Below, piece after piece: positions 33,291-40,341 of a stretch of 42,412 bases of DNA. How positions within the stretch are numbered: position 1 is the first letter of the stretch; each line of letters begins with the position of its first letter. The DNA comes from an uncultured Lachnospiraceae bacterium (lineage in GTDB: Bacteria; Bacillota; Clostridia; Lachnospirales; Lachnospiraceae). Below the pieces are notes generated by a model. It was not told the origin of the DNA. It saw only the letters and a list, made by a program, of their open reading frames with translations, and searched no databases. The translations under genes were made by a program, and so were the position numbers. The DNA is taken from positions 1 through 42,412 of the forward strand of contig CANPZR010000002.1 of the NCBI GenBank assembly GCA_947589175.1. Direction: 5' to 3'.

Positions 33291-34427
33291 TTATTCATTC
33301 TGCTGTTGAAAATCCGCCGGATACTCTCCCGCAATCTTCCCGACCACCGGATTTACAAACACATCACTGCCGCTCATCTGTATCAGCTGAAGCTCTTCCA
33401 TATACTGCGTAATCTCCCTGATGAGCTCTGCCGTCGTCTTTTCCCTGTAGGTCTTGATAAAACCGTTTCCATACATCGTCTTGCACGTTTCAATAATCTG
33501 CTCAAATTTTGCCCGTGAAATGCAGATTCTCTCATTCGCCGGCACCTCGATTTTCCCCTGTTCAACTTCGCGCAAGAGCAGCCCGCCGCACAAGAGCGCA
33601 ATATCCGAGAGCGTATTTTCTTCCGGAAAACACCGCCCCATGCGACTCTCCTCGCCTAACACCATAAAAGCGCTTGTCCGATGAATCTGAAGGCTGCAGT
33701 CAAACAGCTCCTCCAGCTCGCCCCGAAGCATCCCCCGGTAATTTCGGATATAGGCAAAATCCTCTTCGTTGCGATCCGTCTTGCTGATTCCCATAGACAT
33801 GATCAGATTGCGGTACACCCGCTGCCTGCGGACGATTCCGCGATCCGCGTTGATATCAATCCACTCCTCATTCAGAAAATCCTCCTGTCCCGTATATCCC
33901 ATGATGTCTCTGGTGAAATTCCGGGTAAAATATTTGGATACTCCTGTATTTTCATATAAAACCTCGCTGTCCGCGTCTTTTGCAAATCCCTCCTCATCCC
34001 CATCGTTTACATTCATCATGCCGCACCCGACACAAAATTTGATGACGCGGATCAAACTGCGCCGATGGTGGTAGACGGTCCAGTCCGTATCCATCTCCTG
34101 ATTCTGTCCCTGCACATATTCTGTGAGCTCCGACAGAACGAACTGCTCCTCCGGCTCCTTATCCTCTAAAAACATAAGGACACAGCAAAAATACACATAG
34201 TCCCGGATACCCTTAAATTCCAATATTCCCATCCAGTTCTCCGGCTCCGCGGGCACTTTTTCCGCCTTGACAAGCATAGGATTGACAATTACCTGATAGC
34301 CCATTTTTTCCATGAGAAATTTTTTTACTTCTCCCAGCTCATCCTTGAGCTGATAATACAGTTCTTTTTCCCGCGATTTCAGAATCCAGCGGCGACTGAG
34401 CAAAATCTCCAGCGCCTTCACTGCCAT
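33291..34427 (-). CDS. jetB: Wadjet protein JetB (type II, DUF2398/TIGR02678-like, MukE-type)
   Basis: 378 aa, of the TIGR02678 family found only beside JetA, JetC and JetD. Features include ALEILLSRRWILKSREKELY near the N-terminus and a helical body with charged repeats such as RRQRVYRNLIMSMG. It is the KITE (MukE-like) subunit that bridges the JetC heads. ATG 34427 is chosen: GGGGAGGAGG directly precedes it and it overlaps the jetA stop by 10 bp. A longer upstream reading is a chance extension through jetA. Assignment is firm from context, moderate from sequence alone. Confidence 0.93.
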   Translation of the reverse strand: MAVKALEILLSRRWILKSREKELYYQLKDELGEVKKFLMEKMGYQVIVNPMLVKAEKVPAEPENWMGILEFKGIRDYVYFCCVLMFLEDKEPEEQFVLSELTEYVQGQNQEMDTDWTVYHHRRSLIRVIKFCVGCGMMNVNDGDEEGFAKDADSEVLYENTGVSKYFTRNFTRDIMGYTGQEDFLNEEWIDINADRGIVRRQRVYRNLIMSMGISKTDRNEEDFAYIRNYRGMLRGELEELFDCSLQIHRTSAFMVLGEESRMGRCFPEENTLSDIALLCGGLLLREVEQGKIEVPANERICISRAKFEQIIETCKTMYGNGFIKTYREKTTAELIREITQYMEELQLIQMSGSDVFVNPVVGKIAGEYPADFQQQNE

Positions 34428-35908
34428 CCCTCCTCCCCGGTAAATACCAATGTGTATGCGGGCATCGTAAATTCTCCATCGGTGCAATGAAGCACACAAG
34501 TCTCCCCTGCATTTTCCTCGATATAATACTCCCGTCCCTCCTCCGTCTTCGCCCTCTTGCTTTTTCTTTCCAGCGCCTTGGAGAGCCATGTCAGAAAAAC
34601 ATTCCGAATCTGCGGCTCAATCACTGGAAGTTTAGAAAAATCCAGACGGCCGCCCTCAATATATCCCTGCAGCAGAGCCCGTTCCCGCTGCGCGCGTTCC
34701 AGAATCTGGCGTCGGGTCCTCTCCTTTTCCTCCGTGCGGTACACAATTCCTGTCCTCTGGGTCTTTCCGCGGTAAGTGCGCACTCTCGGCTGTATCGTGA
34801 CCCAATGCGGCGGTTCCTCGTACACGCCGCTGTTGATGCTCTCCGTCTCCCGTATCACATCCGCTTTTAAGTGCAACGGCTTCTCAATGCCAAAGACACA
34901 GGCGGACAATCTGTGGGCCTCGTTCAGATTCCGGCATTTCATAAACATCTGTGCAAGCTTTTTGTACTCCTCCCGCCGATTCGCCCCGCGATTGCTCCAC
35001 TCGCTGATCCGCATGGCATAACGGGTAATCTTTCGTATGATTTCATTTGTCGTGTCAAATACCTTGCCCGCCTCTGACTCTTTCCCGTCTCCTCCATAAA
35101 ACCATCGGACAATGCTGTCCCATCGTCCCATGATATTCTCCCACACCTTTTCCTCCGACACTTCCACATCCATACGCGGAATCGCCAGCTCATACTCCTT
35201 CACGCTCGTCAGAATTTCCTCACATGTACGCTCATCCACTCCTTGAATATACTTCTCAATCATGGCCGCGTTCATCTGCAGGCTCTTCACAAAATTCCTC
35301 AGGTATTCAATCAGACGATCCTTGAACACGAGAAACTCTTTCGTCTTCATCATCTCTTCCGCTTTCACACTATTGAGCGTTCTCATGTAATCCTGATAAT
35401 TCTGGTTCAAGCGGACAAAATCATTGTTCAGGTCGTTCCACCATCCGTAAATCCTCTCGCCCGGCTGTCCCCGCATATCCTTCATCCGTGAAAAATGCAG
35501 GCGGATCCGTTCAAGCAGCGTCGGCTCCAGAGACGCCCCCTCAACAAACAAATTCTCCAGACGCACCACCATGCGCTCAATTTCAACCGAATATTCGGAT
35601 AACTGATAGCGGAATTTTTTATTTTTAAATTCCTCTATCGTGCTGACCTTGCGGGCATCCTGAATCGTGGCAAGGTTCCCCCACTCCACCAGCACAGCGA
35701 GATCCTGCTGGCACTGCTCCATCGTATAATCTGAAAAAAGAGGGTCCTGCCTGAGCTCCTCATACACTTCTTCCTGATACATCCAATATCTCAGTTGCTC
35801 ATAATATAAATAAAAAAGCCGCACAATAGGACGATACCGGTCTGTATTTTCCACATTCAGATACTTCGCCTCTGTGAGCGGCTTCGTCAATTTCTCTGTG
35901 ACCTTCAT
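34418..35908 (-). CDS. jetA: Wadjet protein JetA (type II, DUF2397/TIGR02677-like, MukF-type)
   Basis: 496 aa, TIGR02677 type. The N-terminal winged-helix-like region (about 15-90: YRPIVRLFYLYYEQLRYWMY, then a helix with EELRQDPLFSDYTMEQCQ) is followed by long helices. It is the kleisin (MukF-like) subunit joining JetC to JetB. The start ATG has AGGAGAGG 9 nt upstream. It is the first gene of the operon; the promoter with an overlapping LexA box lies about 60 bp upstream. Confidence 0.94.
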   Translation of the reverse strand: MKVTEKLTKPLTEAKYLNVENTDRYRPIVRLFYLYYEQLRYWMYQEEVYEELRQDPLFSDYTMEQCQQDLAVLVEWGNLATIQDARKVSTIEEFKNKKFRYQLSEYSVEIERMVVRLENLFVEGASLEPTLLERIRLHFSRMKDMRGQPGERIYGWWNDLNNDFVRLNQNYQDYMRTLNSVKAEEMMKTKEFLVFKDRLIEYLRNFVKSLQMNAAMIEKYIQGVDERTCEEILTSVKEYELAIPRMDVEVSEEKVWENIMGRWDSIVRWFYGGDGKESEAGKVFDTTNEIIRKITRYAMRISEWSNRGANRREEYKKLAQMFMKCRNLNEAHRLSACVFGIEKPLHLKADVIRETESINSGVYEEPPHWVTIQPRVRTYRGKTQRTGIVYRTEEKERTRRQILERAQRERALLQGYIEGGRLDFSKLPVIEPQIRNVFLTWLSKALERKSKRAKTEEGREYYIEENAGETCVLHCTDGEFTMPAYTLVFTGEEGWQ

Positions 35909-35951
35909 AAGGGGTAGCCTCTCCTTCCTTCGTCTTACGCTTACACTGTAT

Positions 35952-35965
35952 CGAACATATGTTCA
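35952..35965. promoter_or_regulatory. LexA (SOS) box on the jetABCD-sbcDC promoter
   Basis: CGAACATATGTTCA contains the perfect palindrome GAACATATGTTC and matches the Gram-positive LexA consensus CGAACRNRYGTTYG at all but the last base. It abuts the -10 element and covers the likely transcription start, where a repressor would block initiation. Confidence 0.82.
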
Positions 35966-35993
35966 GTATATCATGAATCCATTCTCGTGTAAA
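35965..35993 (-). promoter_or_regulatory. SigA promoter of the Wadjet-SbcCD operon
   Basis: TTTACA (35988-35993) and TATACT (35965-35970) are separated by 17 bp on the minus strand. The next start codon is jetA, about 55 bp further on. No other convincing promoter is seen between the operon's genes. Confidence 0.82.
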
Positions 35994-36025
35994 GGTTATT
36001 TTCTATTTTTTTCCTGCTGCTTTTT

Positions 36026-36649
36026 TTACTGCTTCATCACCCAGGCAAACGCCTTCGCCATTCTCTGATCGGTCTCCCTAAAATGCCCGCCCGGATTCCA
36101 TTCCAGAACGCAGGTTTTCCCCTGCCCTTTCAGCCAGTCATAGGTCTCGCGAATCCTCTCCCCCACGGTAGCCATAACGGGGTTCCGCGTCTTCTCCTCC
36201 TTGCTGCCAAGGCTGAGATACACCGTGTCGCTCTGAAATTCATGCTCTTTCATATATTCCACAAATCCCGGAAACCAAACCGAGGGGGACGCCGCGGCAA
36301 CCCCCTCAAATATACTCGTCTGGCACGCTGCCCATAAAGCAAACAGCCCCGCCAGCGAATAACCGCCGATGTAGTATCTCTTGCTCTGGTCGGTACAATA
36401 AGCAAGCACCTCCGAAAGCGTGCGGGCCGCCCCATCCCCAAAGTCTTCTTCCCCATACACCGCAGGGGCGCTCCACGGAGACAAATCCAAATTCCAATTC
36501 TCCACCTGAAAAGCAATTAACCGGAATCCTTCATCAACATTCTCACTTATGAAAGCAAATTCTTTTTCAAGCAGCGCGGCTTCGTGGGCATTGACCATCT
36601 GTATCAGAATTGTAGACGCTGATGGGGAACCGTATTCAAATGTAAGCAT
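36026..36649 (-). CDS. Alpha/beta-hydrolase-fold esterase
   Basis: 207 aa from ATG 36649, which has AGGAG 7 nt upstream. The nucleophile elbow is GGYSLAG (Ser, about residue 103) and a C-terminal GGHF gives the catalytic His, as in putative esterase (EsD-like) proteins; an acidic residue near 165-175 would complete the triad. The chain is short and has no signal peptide, so it is cytoplasmic. The substrate is unknown. It lies upstream of jetA with no visible terminator, but the Wadjet operon has its own promoter. Confidence 0.8.
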   Translation of the reverse strand: MLTFEYGSPSASTILIQMVNAHEAALLEKEFAFISENVDEGFRLIAFQVENWNLDLSPWSAPAVYGEEDFGDGAARTLSEVLAYCTDQSKRYYIGGYSLAGLFALWAACQTSIFEGVAAASPSVWFPGFVEYMKEHEFQSDTVYLSLGSKEEKTRNPVMATVGERIRETYDWLKGQGKTCVLEWNPGGHFRETDQRMAKAFAWVMKQ

Positions 36650-36712
36650 TGTAAATCTCCTATTTTTTGCGCATTTTGCCGGGACTCTCATATCCTCTCT
36701 TGTTGCTTTTAC

Positions 36713-37111
36713 TTAATTTGCGTTCAGCTTAGACAAAAGAGCTTCCTGAAGCGTCTGCGAAAAATTTATTCCCCGTCTTGTGGCCTCATCGTTCATCCAC
36801 TCCGGGATGCTCAACGTCTTCTTTACTGCTCTTGACCGACTTTTTCTCCAATATTCATACATGTCAATCTCAACCACCATAAGGCAGCCGCCCTCTTCCG
36901 CTTTAATCGCATCCGGCTCCGATGCTTCCGGAATCTTTTCACCTGCCTCCATCATGCTTGAGATAGACAGACCGAGCGCATCCACCGCCATCTCATACGA
37001 CTGTTTCATATCCTCACCCTGTGTCATACATTCTGGGATATCCGGGAATGTCACCCAGAACCCGCCTTCCTCCGCTCTGTGAAAAATGGCAGGGAAAAAA
37101 AGTCTTTCCAT
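36713..37111 (-). CDS. hicB: HicB-family antitoxin without an adjacent HicA toxin
   Basis: 132 aa. The N-terminus is a HicB-like fold (FPAIFHRAEEGGFWVTFPDI, PECMTQGEDMKQSYEMAVD). The C-terminus has a ribbon-helix-helix-like segment (KKTLSIPEWMNDEATRRGI, then SQTLQEALLSKL). HicB normally neutralises and represses HicA. No about 60-aa HicA frame is visible on either side, so it seems solitary, either a remnant or a stand-alone regulator. AGGAGG lies 9 nt before the ATG at 37111. Confidence 0.85.
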   Translation of the reverse strand: MERLFFPAIFHRAEEGGFWVTFPDIPECMTQGEDMKQSYEMAVDALGLSISSMMEAGEKIPEASEPDAIKAEEGGCLMVVEIDMYEYWRKSRSRAVKKTLSIPEWMNDEATRRGINFSQTLQEALLSKLNAN

Positions 37112-37232
37112 ACGTGACAGCCTCCTTTTCCTTATCTTGATTATATTACGTATTCTTACGTATTGCAAGACTTTTTACATAATTTACACAATTCTACATT
37201 CATTCATGATAAATGACTACCAAATTCAAGTT

Positions 37233-37298
37233 TCACCAATCTTACCTTTCCTCCTCATACTCCTCGATTGCGCCATCTACGCCATACGCATATTCCCT
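37233..37298 (-). pseudogene. 3' fragment of a second copy of the Cys/Ser-rich secreted protein gene
   Basis: About 70 bp closely matching the 3' end of the gene at 40895-41374. It still reads EYAYGVDGAIEEYEEER but then meets a premature TAA, where the full gene continues EGEDW. The shared stretch runs from about 37226 to 37298 against 40888-40959. Only this end is present. Confidence 0.8.
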
Positions 37299-37300
37299 CC

Positions 37301-37507
37301 CTATCTCTTTTTCTTATTTTCCATACTTGAAACAACTGCTCCCAATTTTAACGAATCTTCCAGTGTCCATTTCTTTCCAGAACCAATACTCGCTCCCATT
37401 GCTGCTCCGAAAACAGCTCCCTTGTCAATTTTCTTGTTCTTATCAAAAGCTCCTCCTGTACCCAACGCTGCTCCTACAATCGCATCCTTGTCTCCAAATA
37501 ATCCCAT
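37301..37507 (-). CDS. Small glycine-zipper-like protein of unknown function
   Basis: 68 aa from ATG 37507, with AAGGGAG 6 nt upstream. It has Gly/Ala-rich stretches (MGLFGDKDAIVGAALGTGG, GAVFGAAMGASIGSG) with small residues every four positions, then a charged C-terminus (MENKKKR). It may insert in a membrane. The fragment at 37233-37298 follows directly. I do not recognise the family. Confidence 0.6.
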   Translation of the reverse strand: MGLFGDKDAIVGAALGTGGAFDKNKKIDKGAVFGAAMGASIGSGKKWTLEDSLKLGAVVSSMENKKKR

Positions 37508-37536
37508 ATTAATCTCCCTTCCGACCACTATGTAGT

Positions 37537-37617
37537 CTAAAACATCAACAAATATTTAATTGTTATCAAAGTAAATTTCCTGCAGCCTTCACAAAATATC
37601 TTTTCTTTCTTGGTCAT
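37537..37617 (-). CDS. Possible 26-aa microprotein with a Cys-x2-Cys pair
   Basis: Reads MTKKEKIFCEGCRKFTLITI and six more residues. GGAGG lies 5 nt before the ATG, which is the main support. The FCEGCRKF pair suggests a truncated zinc-ribbon or the start of a decayed gene. It could also be chance. Confidence 0.35.
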   Translation of the reverse strand: MTKKEKIFCEGCRKFTLITIKYLLMF

Positions 37618-37699
37618 TCACACCTCCCGCTTTCTTGTGTTGTGAATTCACATTGCTCTTAAATTTTTGCCGACTCCATGTTATGCTCCATATTATTTA

Positions 37700-37842
37700 T
37701 TTTTCTTGGTTATCTTGCACTTCCATTCTACATCCTTACCAGTACCATAAAACGGTCTTGTTCTTCGAACTTATGTTTCCCTTATGGTCGAAAATATAAG
37801 TGCGACCATGCTGGACACACCCTATAAAAACTATGCCAGTTC
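37700..37842 (-). repeat. Structured repeat, copy A
   Basis: On the minus strand, from the 3' end of the 86-aa gene onward: a terminator-type hairpin (GTGTGTCC with GGTCGCAC, 37800-37820) followed by TTATATTTT; a second stem (37770-37780 with 37790-37800); and a GTTC/GAAC mini-hairpin (37760-37770). The loop of the second stem, CCATAA, can pair with TTATGG (37745-37750). Positions 37700-37812 closely match copy C. The right part and the gene 3' end match copy B. Confidence 0.85.
37800..37820 (-). terminator. Terminator hairpin in repeat copy A
   Basis: Stem GTGTGTCC/GGTCGCAC with a 5-nt loop (one T-T mismatch, one wobble) followed by TTATATTTTC on the minus strand. It would end the transcript of the 86-aa gene. 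Confidence 0.6.
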
Positions 37843-37848
37843 ATTTTT

Positions 37849-38109
37849 TTACTTTATGCCGTATTTTTCCTGCAACCGCTTAACTTCTTGGCCGAACCGA
37901 CGTGTGATTTCCCTTCTTTCTTTCATTTCCGGATTTCCGTCGATTCCGGCATTTCTTGGCTTGTCTTTATACTTTTCCTCAATAGCCTCCGCCTGACTCA
38001 TTGTTTCTTCCATCAATCGTTTTCCTTCCTCCATATATGCGTCCCATGCTTCTTTATCGTTTCTTTCTTTCATACTTGAAGCCATACTTTTTCGCCAACC
38101 TCCTGACAT
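37849..38109 (-). CDS. Small charged helical protein of unknown function
   Basis: 86 aa, hydrophilic, probably one or two long helices (MKERNDKEAWDAYMEEGKR, RFGQEVKRLQEKYGIK). GGAGGG lies 7 nt upstream of the ATG. Its last residues, EKYGIK, and the DNA after them match the end of the 72-aa gene at 40342-40560, so the two are related cassettes with different bodies. A promoter lies at 38128-38156. No family is recognised. Confidence 0.65.
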   Translation of the reverse strand: MSGGWRKSMASSMKERNDKEAWDAYMEEGKRLMEETMSQAEAIEEKYKDKPRNAGIDGNPEMKERREITRRFGQEVKRLQEKYGIK

Positions 38110-38127
38110 TTGACTTCCCTCCGGATA

Positions 38128-38156
38128 ATTCTATCATATTAAACTATGCTTATCAG
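38128..38156 (-). promoter_or_regulatory. Promoter of the 86-aa gene (shared cassette promoter)
   Basis: CTGATA (38151-38156) and TAGAAT (38128-38133) with 17 bp between. The spacer part GTTTAATATGA recurs before the genes at 40788 and 42115, and a similar TTTTATATGA at 40068. Confidence 0.65.
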
Positions 38157-38250
38157 TACTTTATTAAGCTATTCTTTAATTTCTTTTGCATCTTGTCAGC
38201 ACAATATTGCACAAATGCGGATAAGTTCATGTTTTTCAACTTTGCTGTGT

Positions 38251-38853
38251 CTATCTAACAATCCGAAATATTCTCGAGTCATATGTATGAGAATCAACTA
38301 CTGATACTCTACAATTTATCCATTGAAGTTTTTTGTTCATACTATCCTGTAACGCTTTCATGATCATCTTTTTGGATCGCGTCTTCCCAGCAAAATCGCC
38401 TTCAAGAAACAAAATAACATATTTCTTTTTCGAATCATCAGGAAAGCTGTCACTTAACATAAATTGTATACATTCCCTTAAATCGTCCACACACTCTTTT
38501 GTATCTTCAAAGGATTTTGCCCCAACCAAAGCAGCTAATGTCATTGCTGCTTTCTGTGCTACTTCAATATCCAGACTATCTCTGCCCTCCACATCAACAG
38601 AAGTATGTGTCGTATCGTGTTTTTGGTTATTCGGGAAAATTCTCCACCGACAATTTCCTTCATTCCCAGTACAGTTCTTTACTTCTATAAAAGCAATCTT
38701 ATCTTTATTAACAGAGATAAAATCAACACCCTTTGCTCCCGGTAATTTATTGAAATAATCCCTATAAAATTTTGTATCATCAAATTTTATCACCGTATCA
38801 TTCTCTGAAAACTGAAACTTTAATCCACTTTCTTTCCTGATATTATTCTCCAT
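38251..38853 (-). CDS. Small PD-(D/E)xK-type protein, likely nuclease, partner of the ATPase
   Basis: 200 aa from ATG 38853, with GAGG 7 nt upstream. Residues 44-59 (VDFISVNKDKIAFIEVK) give D44, E57 and K59, the spacing of a PD-(D/E)xK nuclease core. A second conserved-looking strand, YVILFLEGDFAGKTRSKK (about 147-164), may add basic substrate contacts. It overlaps the ATPase gene by 11 bp, so the two form an operon. It does not match HNH (Septu) or Toprim (PARIS, Gabija) effectors by eye. The nuclease call is an inference from the motif; the role could be defence or genome maintenance. Confidence 0.6.
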   Translation of the reverse strand: MENNIRKESGLKFQFSENDTVIKFDDTKFYRDYFNKLPGAKGVDFISVNKDKIAFIEVKNCTGNEGNCRWRIFPNNQKHDTTHTSVDVEGRDSLDIEVAQKAAMTLAALVGAKSFEDTKECVDDLRECIQFMLSDSFPDDSKKKYVILFLEGDFAGKTRSKKMIMKALQDSMNKKLQWINCRVSVVDSHTYDSRIFRIVR

Positions 38854-39907
38854 AAATAATCCTCTGTTCTCTATCATACATCGCATCAAATTCCTCCATA
38901 ATTGCATTATGTTCCAAATCAGATGCTGAATTTTTTATTTCGTAACTAATATTTCGTGTTTTTTCATCCCTAAACAATGAAATAAATCTGATATCCAATT
39001 TTTGGGGATTTAATTCCGGATAAGCTTCAATCATATTAAACTCCTGTTGAATAAAATAATCATGTGTGGAAACAAAAATCTGTACTCCCATCTGTGCTAA
39101 AGCAACCATTGCCTGTACAATTGGGTGAATCATTTTAGGATTCATATTCGTTTCTGGCTCATCCCAGAATAAAATTGTATTTTTATTTAAACTTCCTGAA
39201 AGAATCATATAAACAATCATGGATAGCTTTCTATATCCATCTGAAAGCAATCCCATCTCAAATTCACCTTCACCTTTGATTTTGAAATAAAATTTCTTGT
39301 TTTTCTGAACAATTTGTCCTTTCATTATGTCTTCCAAATTATTTAATACCTGATTCTGTTCAGTAGTGTTAGGACCTTTTGAAATTGGTCGATCCAAAAG
39401 TTTTGCAAGGTCATAATACATCTCTTCGAAATCTATATGATATTCATCATATAACGACACAAAATGTTCTACCGTAGAAATCATTTCCTTTGTAGGAATA
39501 TAAATAACATCATATTTCTCTGTTTTCTTACTTTGTACTATGGAAACATCTGCATGATTTTCCTGTCTATTTCCAAATCCAACTGCAATCTTTTGATTCT
39601 TATCCAAATCGAGAGAAAATTCTGTTCTGTTACTTCCTTGTTTACGGCTTACTAATCTGCCAATTTTCATTTCATCAGGACGGAACACACCTTGGATTTT
39701 TTTTACAAAAATCTGCTCTTCCATCTCTTTTGTCAAATTATCTCTATTTCCATTACTAAGCGGTTTTATCAAAGAATACATCACTTTCAAAATCGTTGTT
39801 TTTCCGGTGCTATTTTCACCACTAATAACATTAATGTTATCTGACCAATTCATTTCTGCATTTTCAAACGCCATAAAATTATTTAATGTTAACTTTTTAA
39901 TTTTCAT
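38843..39907 (-). CDS. ABC/AAA-type ATPase (AAA_15/AAA_21, OLD-like head)
   Basis: 354 aa without a Toprim domain. Walker A GENSTGKT at residues 30-37, signature LLSDGYRKLSMIVYMIL, Walker B TILFWDEPETNMNPK and switch His in FVSTHDYFIQQ. This head is typical of ATPases in phage-defence pairs (Gabija, Septu, PARIS, AbiL). AGGTGAT lies 8 nt before the ATG. By eye the gene is much more AT-rich than the jet genes, a sign of recent acquisition. Its partner is the PD-(D/E)xK-type protein downstream. Confidence 0.88.
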   Translation of the reverse strand: MKIKKLTLNNFMAFENAEMNWSDNINVISGENSTGKTTILKVMYSLIKPLSNGNRDNLTKEMEEQIFVKKIQGVFRPDEMKIGRLVSRKQGSNRTEFSLDLDKNQKIAVGFGNRQENHADVSIVQSKKTEKYDVIYIPTKEMISTVEHFVSLYDEYHIDFEEMYYDLAKLLDRPISKGPNTTEQNQVLNNLEDIMKGQIVQKNKKFYFKIKGEGEFEMGLLSDGYRKLSMIVYMILSGSLNKNTILFWDEPETNMNPKMIHPIVQAMVALAQMGVQIFVSTHDYFIQQEFNMIEAYPELNPQKLDIRFISLFRDEKTRNISYEIKNSASDLEHNAIMEEFDAMYDREQRIIYGE

Positions 39908-40061
39908 ATCTATTTATCACCTCATTCTTCACTCTATATTTTTGCCTATAAATCTATTTTTAATGCCCTCTTCCCTTCCTGAGACAGAATAAATGTTTTA
40001 ATAATCCCTGAGGAATTCGCAATTTTAACAATTATCCAGATAAATCCCCTAATTATGTGCT
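39908..40061 (-). other. Leader of the ATPase gene, containing a coding remnant
   Basis: The predicted transcript runs about 150 nt before the ATG. Within it, 39946-40059 reads without stop as a 37-aa tail ending LSQEGKRALKIDL, but has no start codon and lies at or after the predicted transcription start. It looks like the 3' end of a lost gene. No other strong structure was seen. Confidence 0.4.
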
Positions 40062-40090
40062 ATTCTATCATATAAAACCCTGTTTTTCAA
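40062..40090 (-). promoter_or_regulatory. Promoter of the ATPase-nuclease pair
   Basis: TTGAAA (40085-40090) and TAGAAT (40062-40067) with exactly 17 bp between on the minus strand. It resembles the shared cassette promoters (TATATGATAGAAT) and overlaps the end of the doubtful frame at 40068-40331. Confidence 0.65.
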
Positions 40091-40331
40091 TAATAATCGT
40101 AGAAATGATAATTTCCTTCTCTCTTTTGCAATTAAAAGGGGATCCATCAGCCAGCGATATCTGACGAATTCTCTGTTTCTTTTTATAAGCACATCTAGCA
40201 CTTTTACCATATATGTCTACAAGCCGTTCTCTATATTCATCATTATTCTCTACGCAAGCCGAACGGTCTTGTTCTTCGAACTTATATTTTCCTTGCAGTC
40301 GAAAATATAAGTGCGCCCATGCTGGGCGCAC
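40068..40331 (-). CDS. Doubtful 87-aa frame that starts inside repeat copy B
   Basis: The first about 25 residues (MRPAWAHLYFRLQGKYKF and on) are encoded by the structured repeat itself and start in its terminator hairpin, with no ribosome site. The rest (DEYRERLVDIYGKSARCAYK and on) is hydrophilic and could be the remains of a real gene joined to the repeat. I recognise no domain. It is listed as a possible gene remnant. Confidence 0.25.
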   Translation of the reverse strand: MRPAWAHLYFRLQGKYKFEEQDRSACVENNDEYRERLVDIYGKSARCAYKKKQRIRQISLADGSPFNCKREKEIIISTIIIEKQGFI

Positions 40332-40341
40332 CCTATAAAAA
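40251..40341 (-). repeat. Structured repeat, copy B
   Basis: First hairpin GTGCGCCC/GGGCGCAC (40311-40331, perfect), then a perfect 11-bp stem CTTATATTTTC (from 40301-40311) with GAAAATATAAG (from 40281-40291), then GTTC/GAAC (40271-40281). The loop TGCAAG (40292-40297) can pair with CTTGCG (40253-40258); copies A and C have CCATAA/TTATGG there instead, so the pairing is kept while bases change. Homology to copy A continues into the end of the 72-aa gene. The left end is shorter than in A and C. Confidence 0.85.
40311..40331 (-). terminator. Terminator hairpin in repeat copy B
   Basis: Perfect 8-bp GC-rich stem GTGCGCCC/GGGCGCAC with a 5-nt loop, followed on the minus strand by TTATATTTTC. 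It lies 10 bp after the stop of the 72-aa gene. Confidence 0.75.

Noticed and set aside
34428-34589. 54-residue N-terminal extension of jetB
   Set aside because: It runs antisense to nothing but overlaps the jetA coding frame; the ATG at 34427 has an excellent ribosome site.
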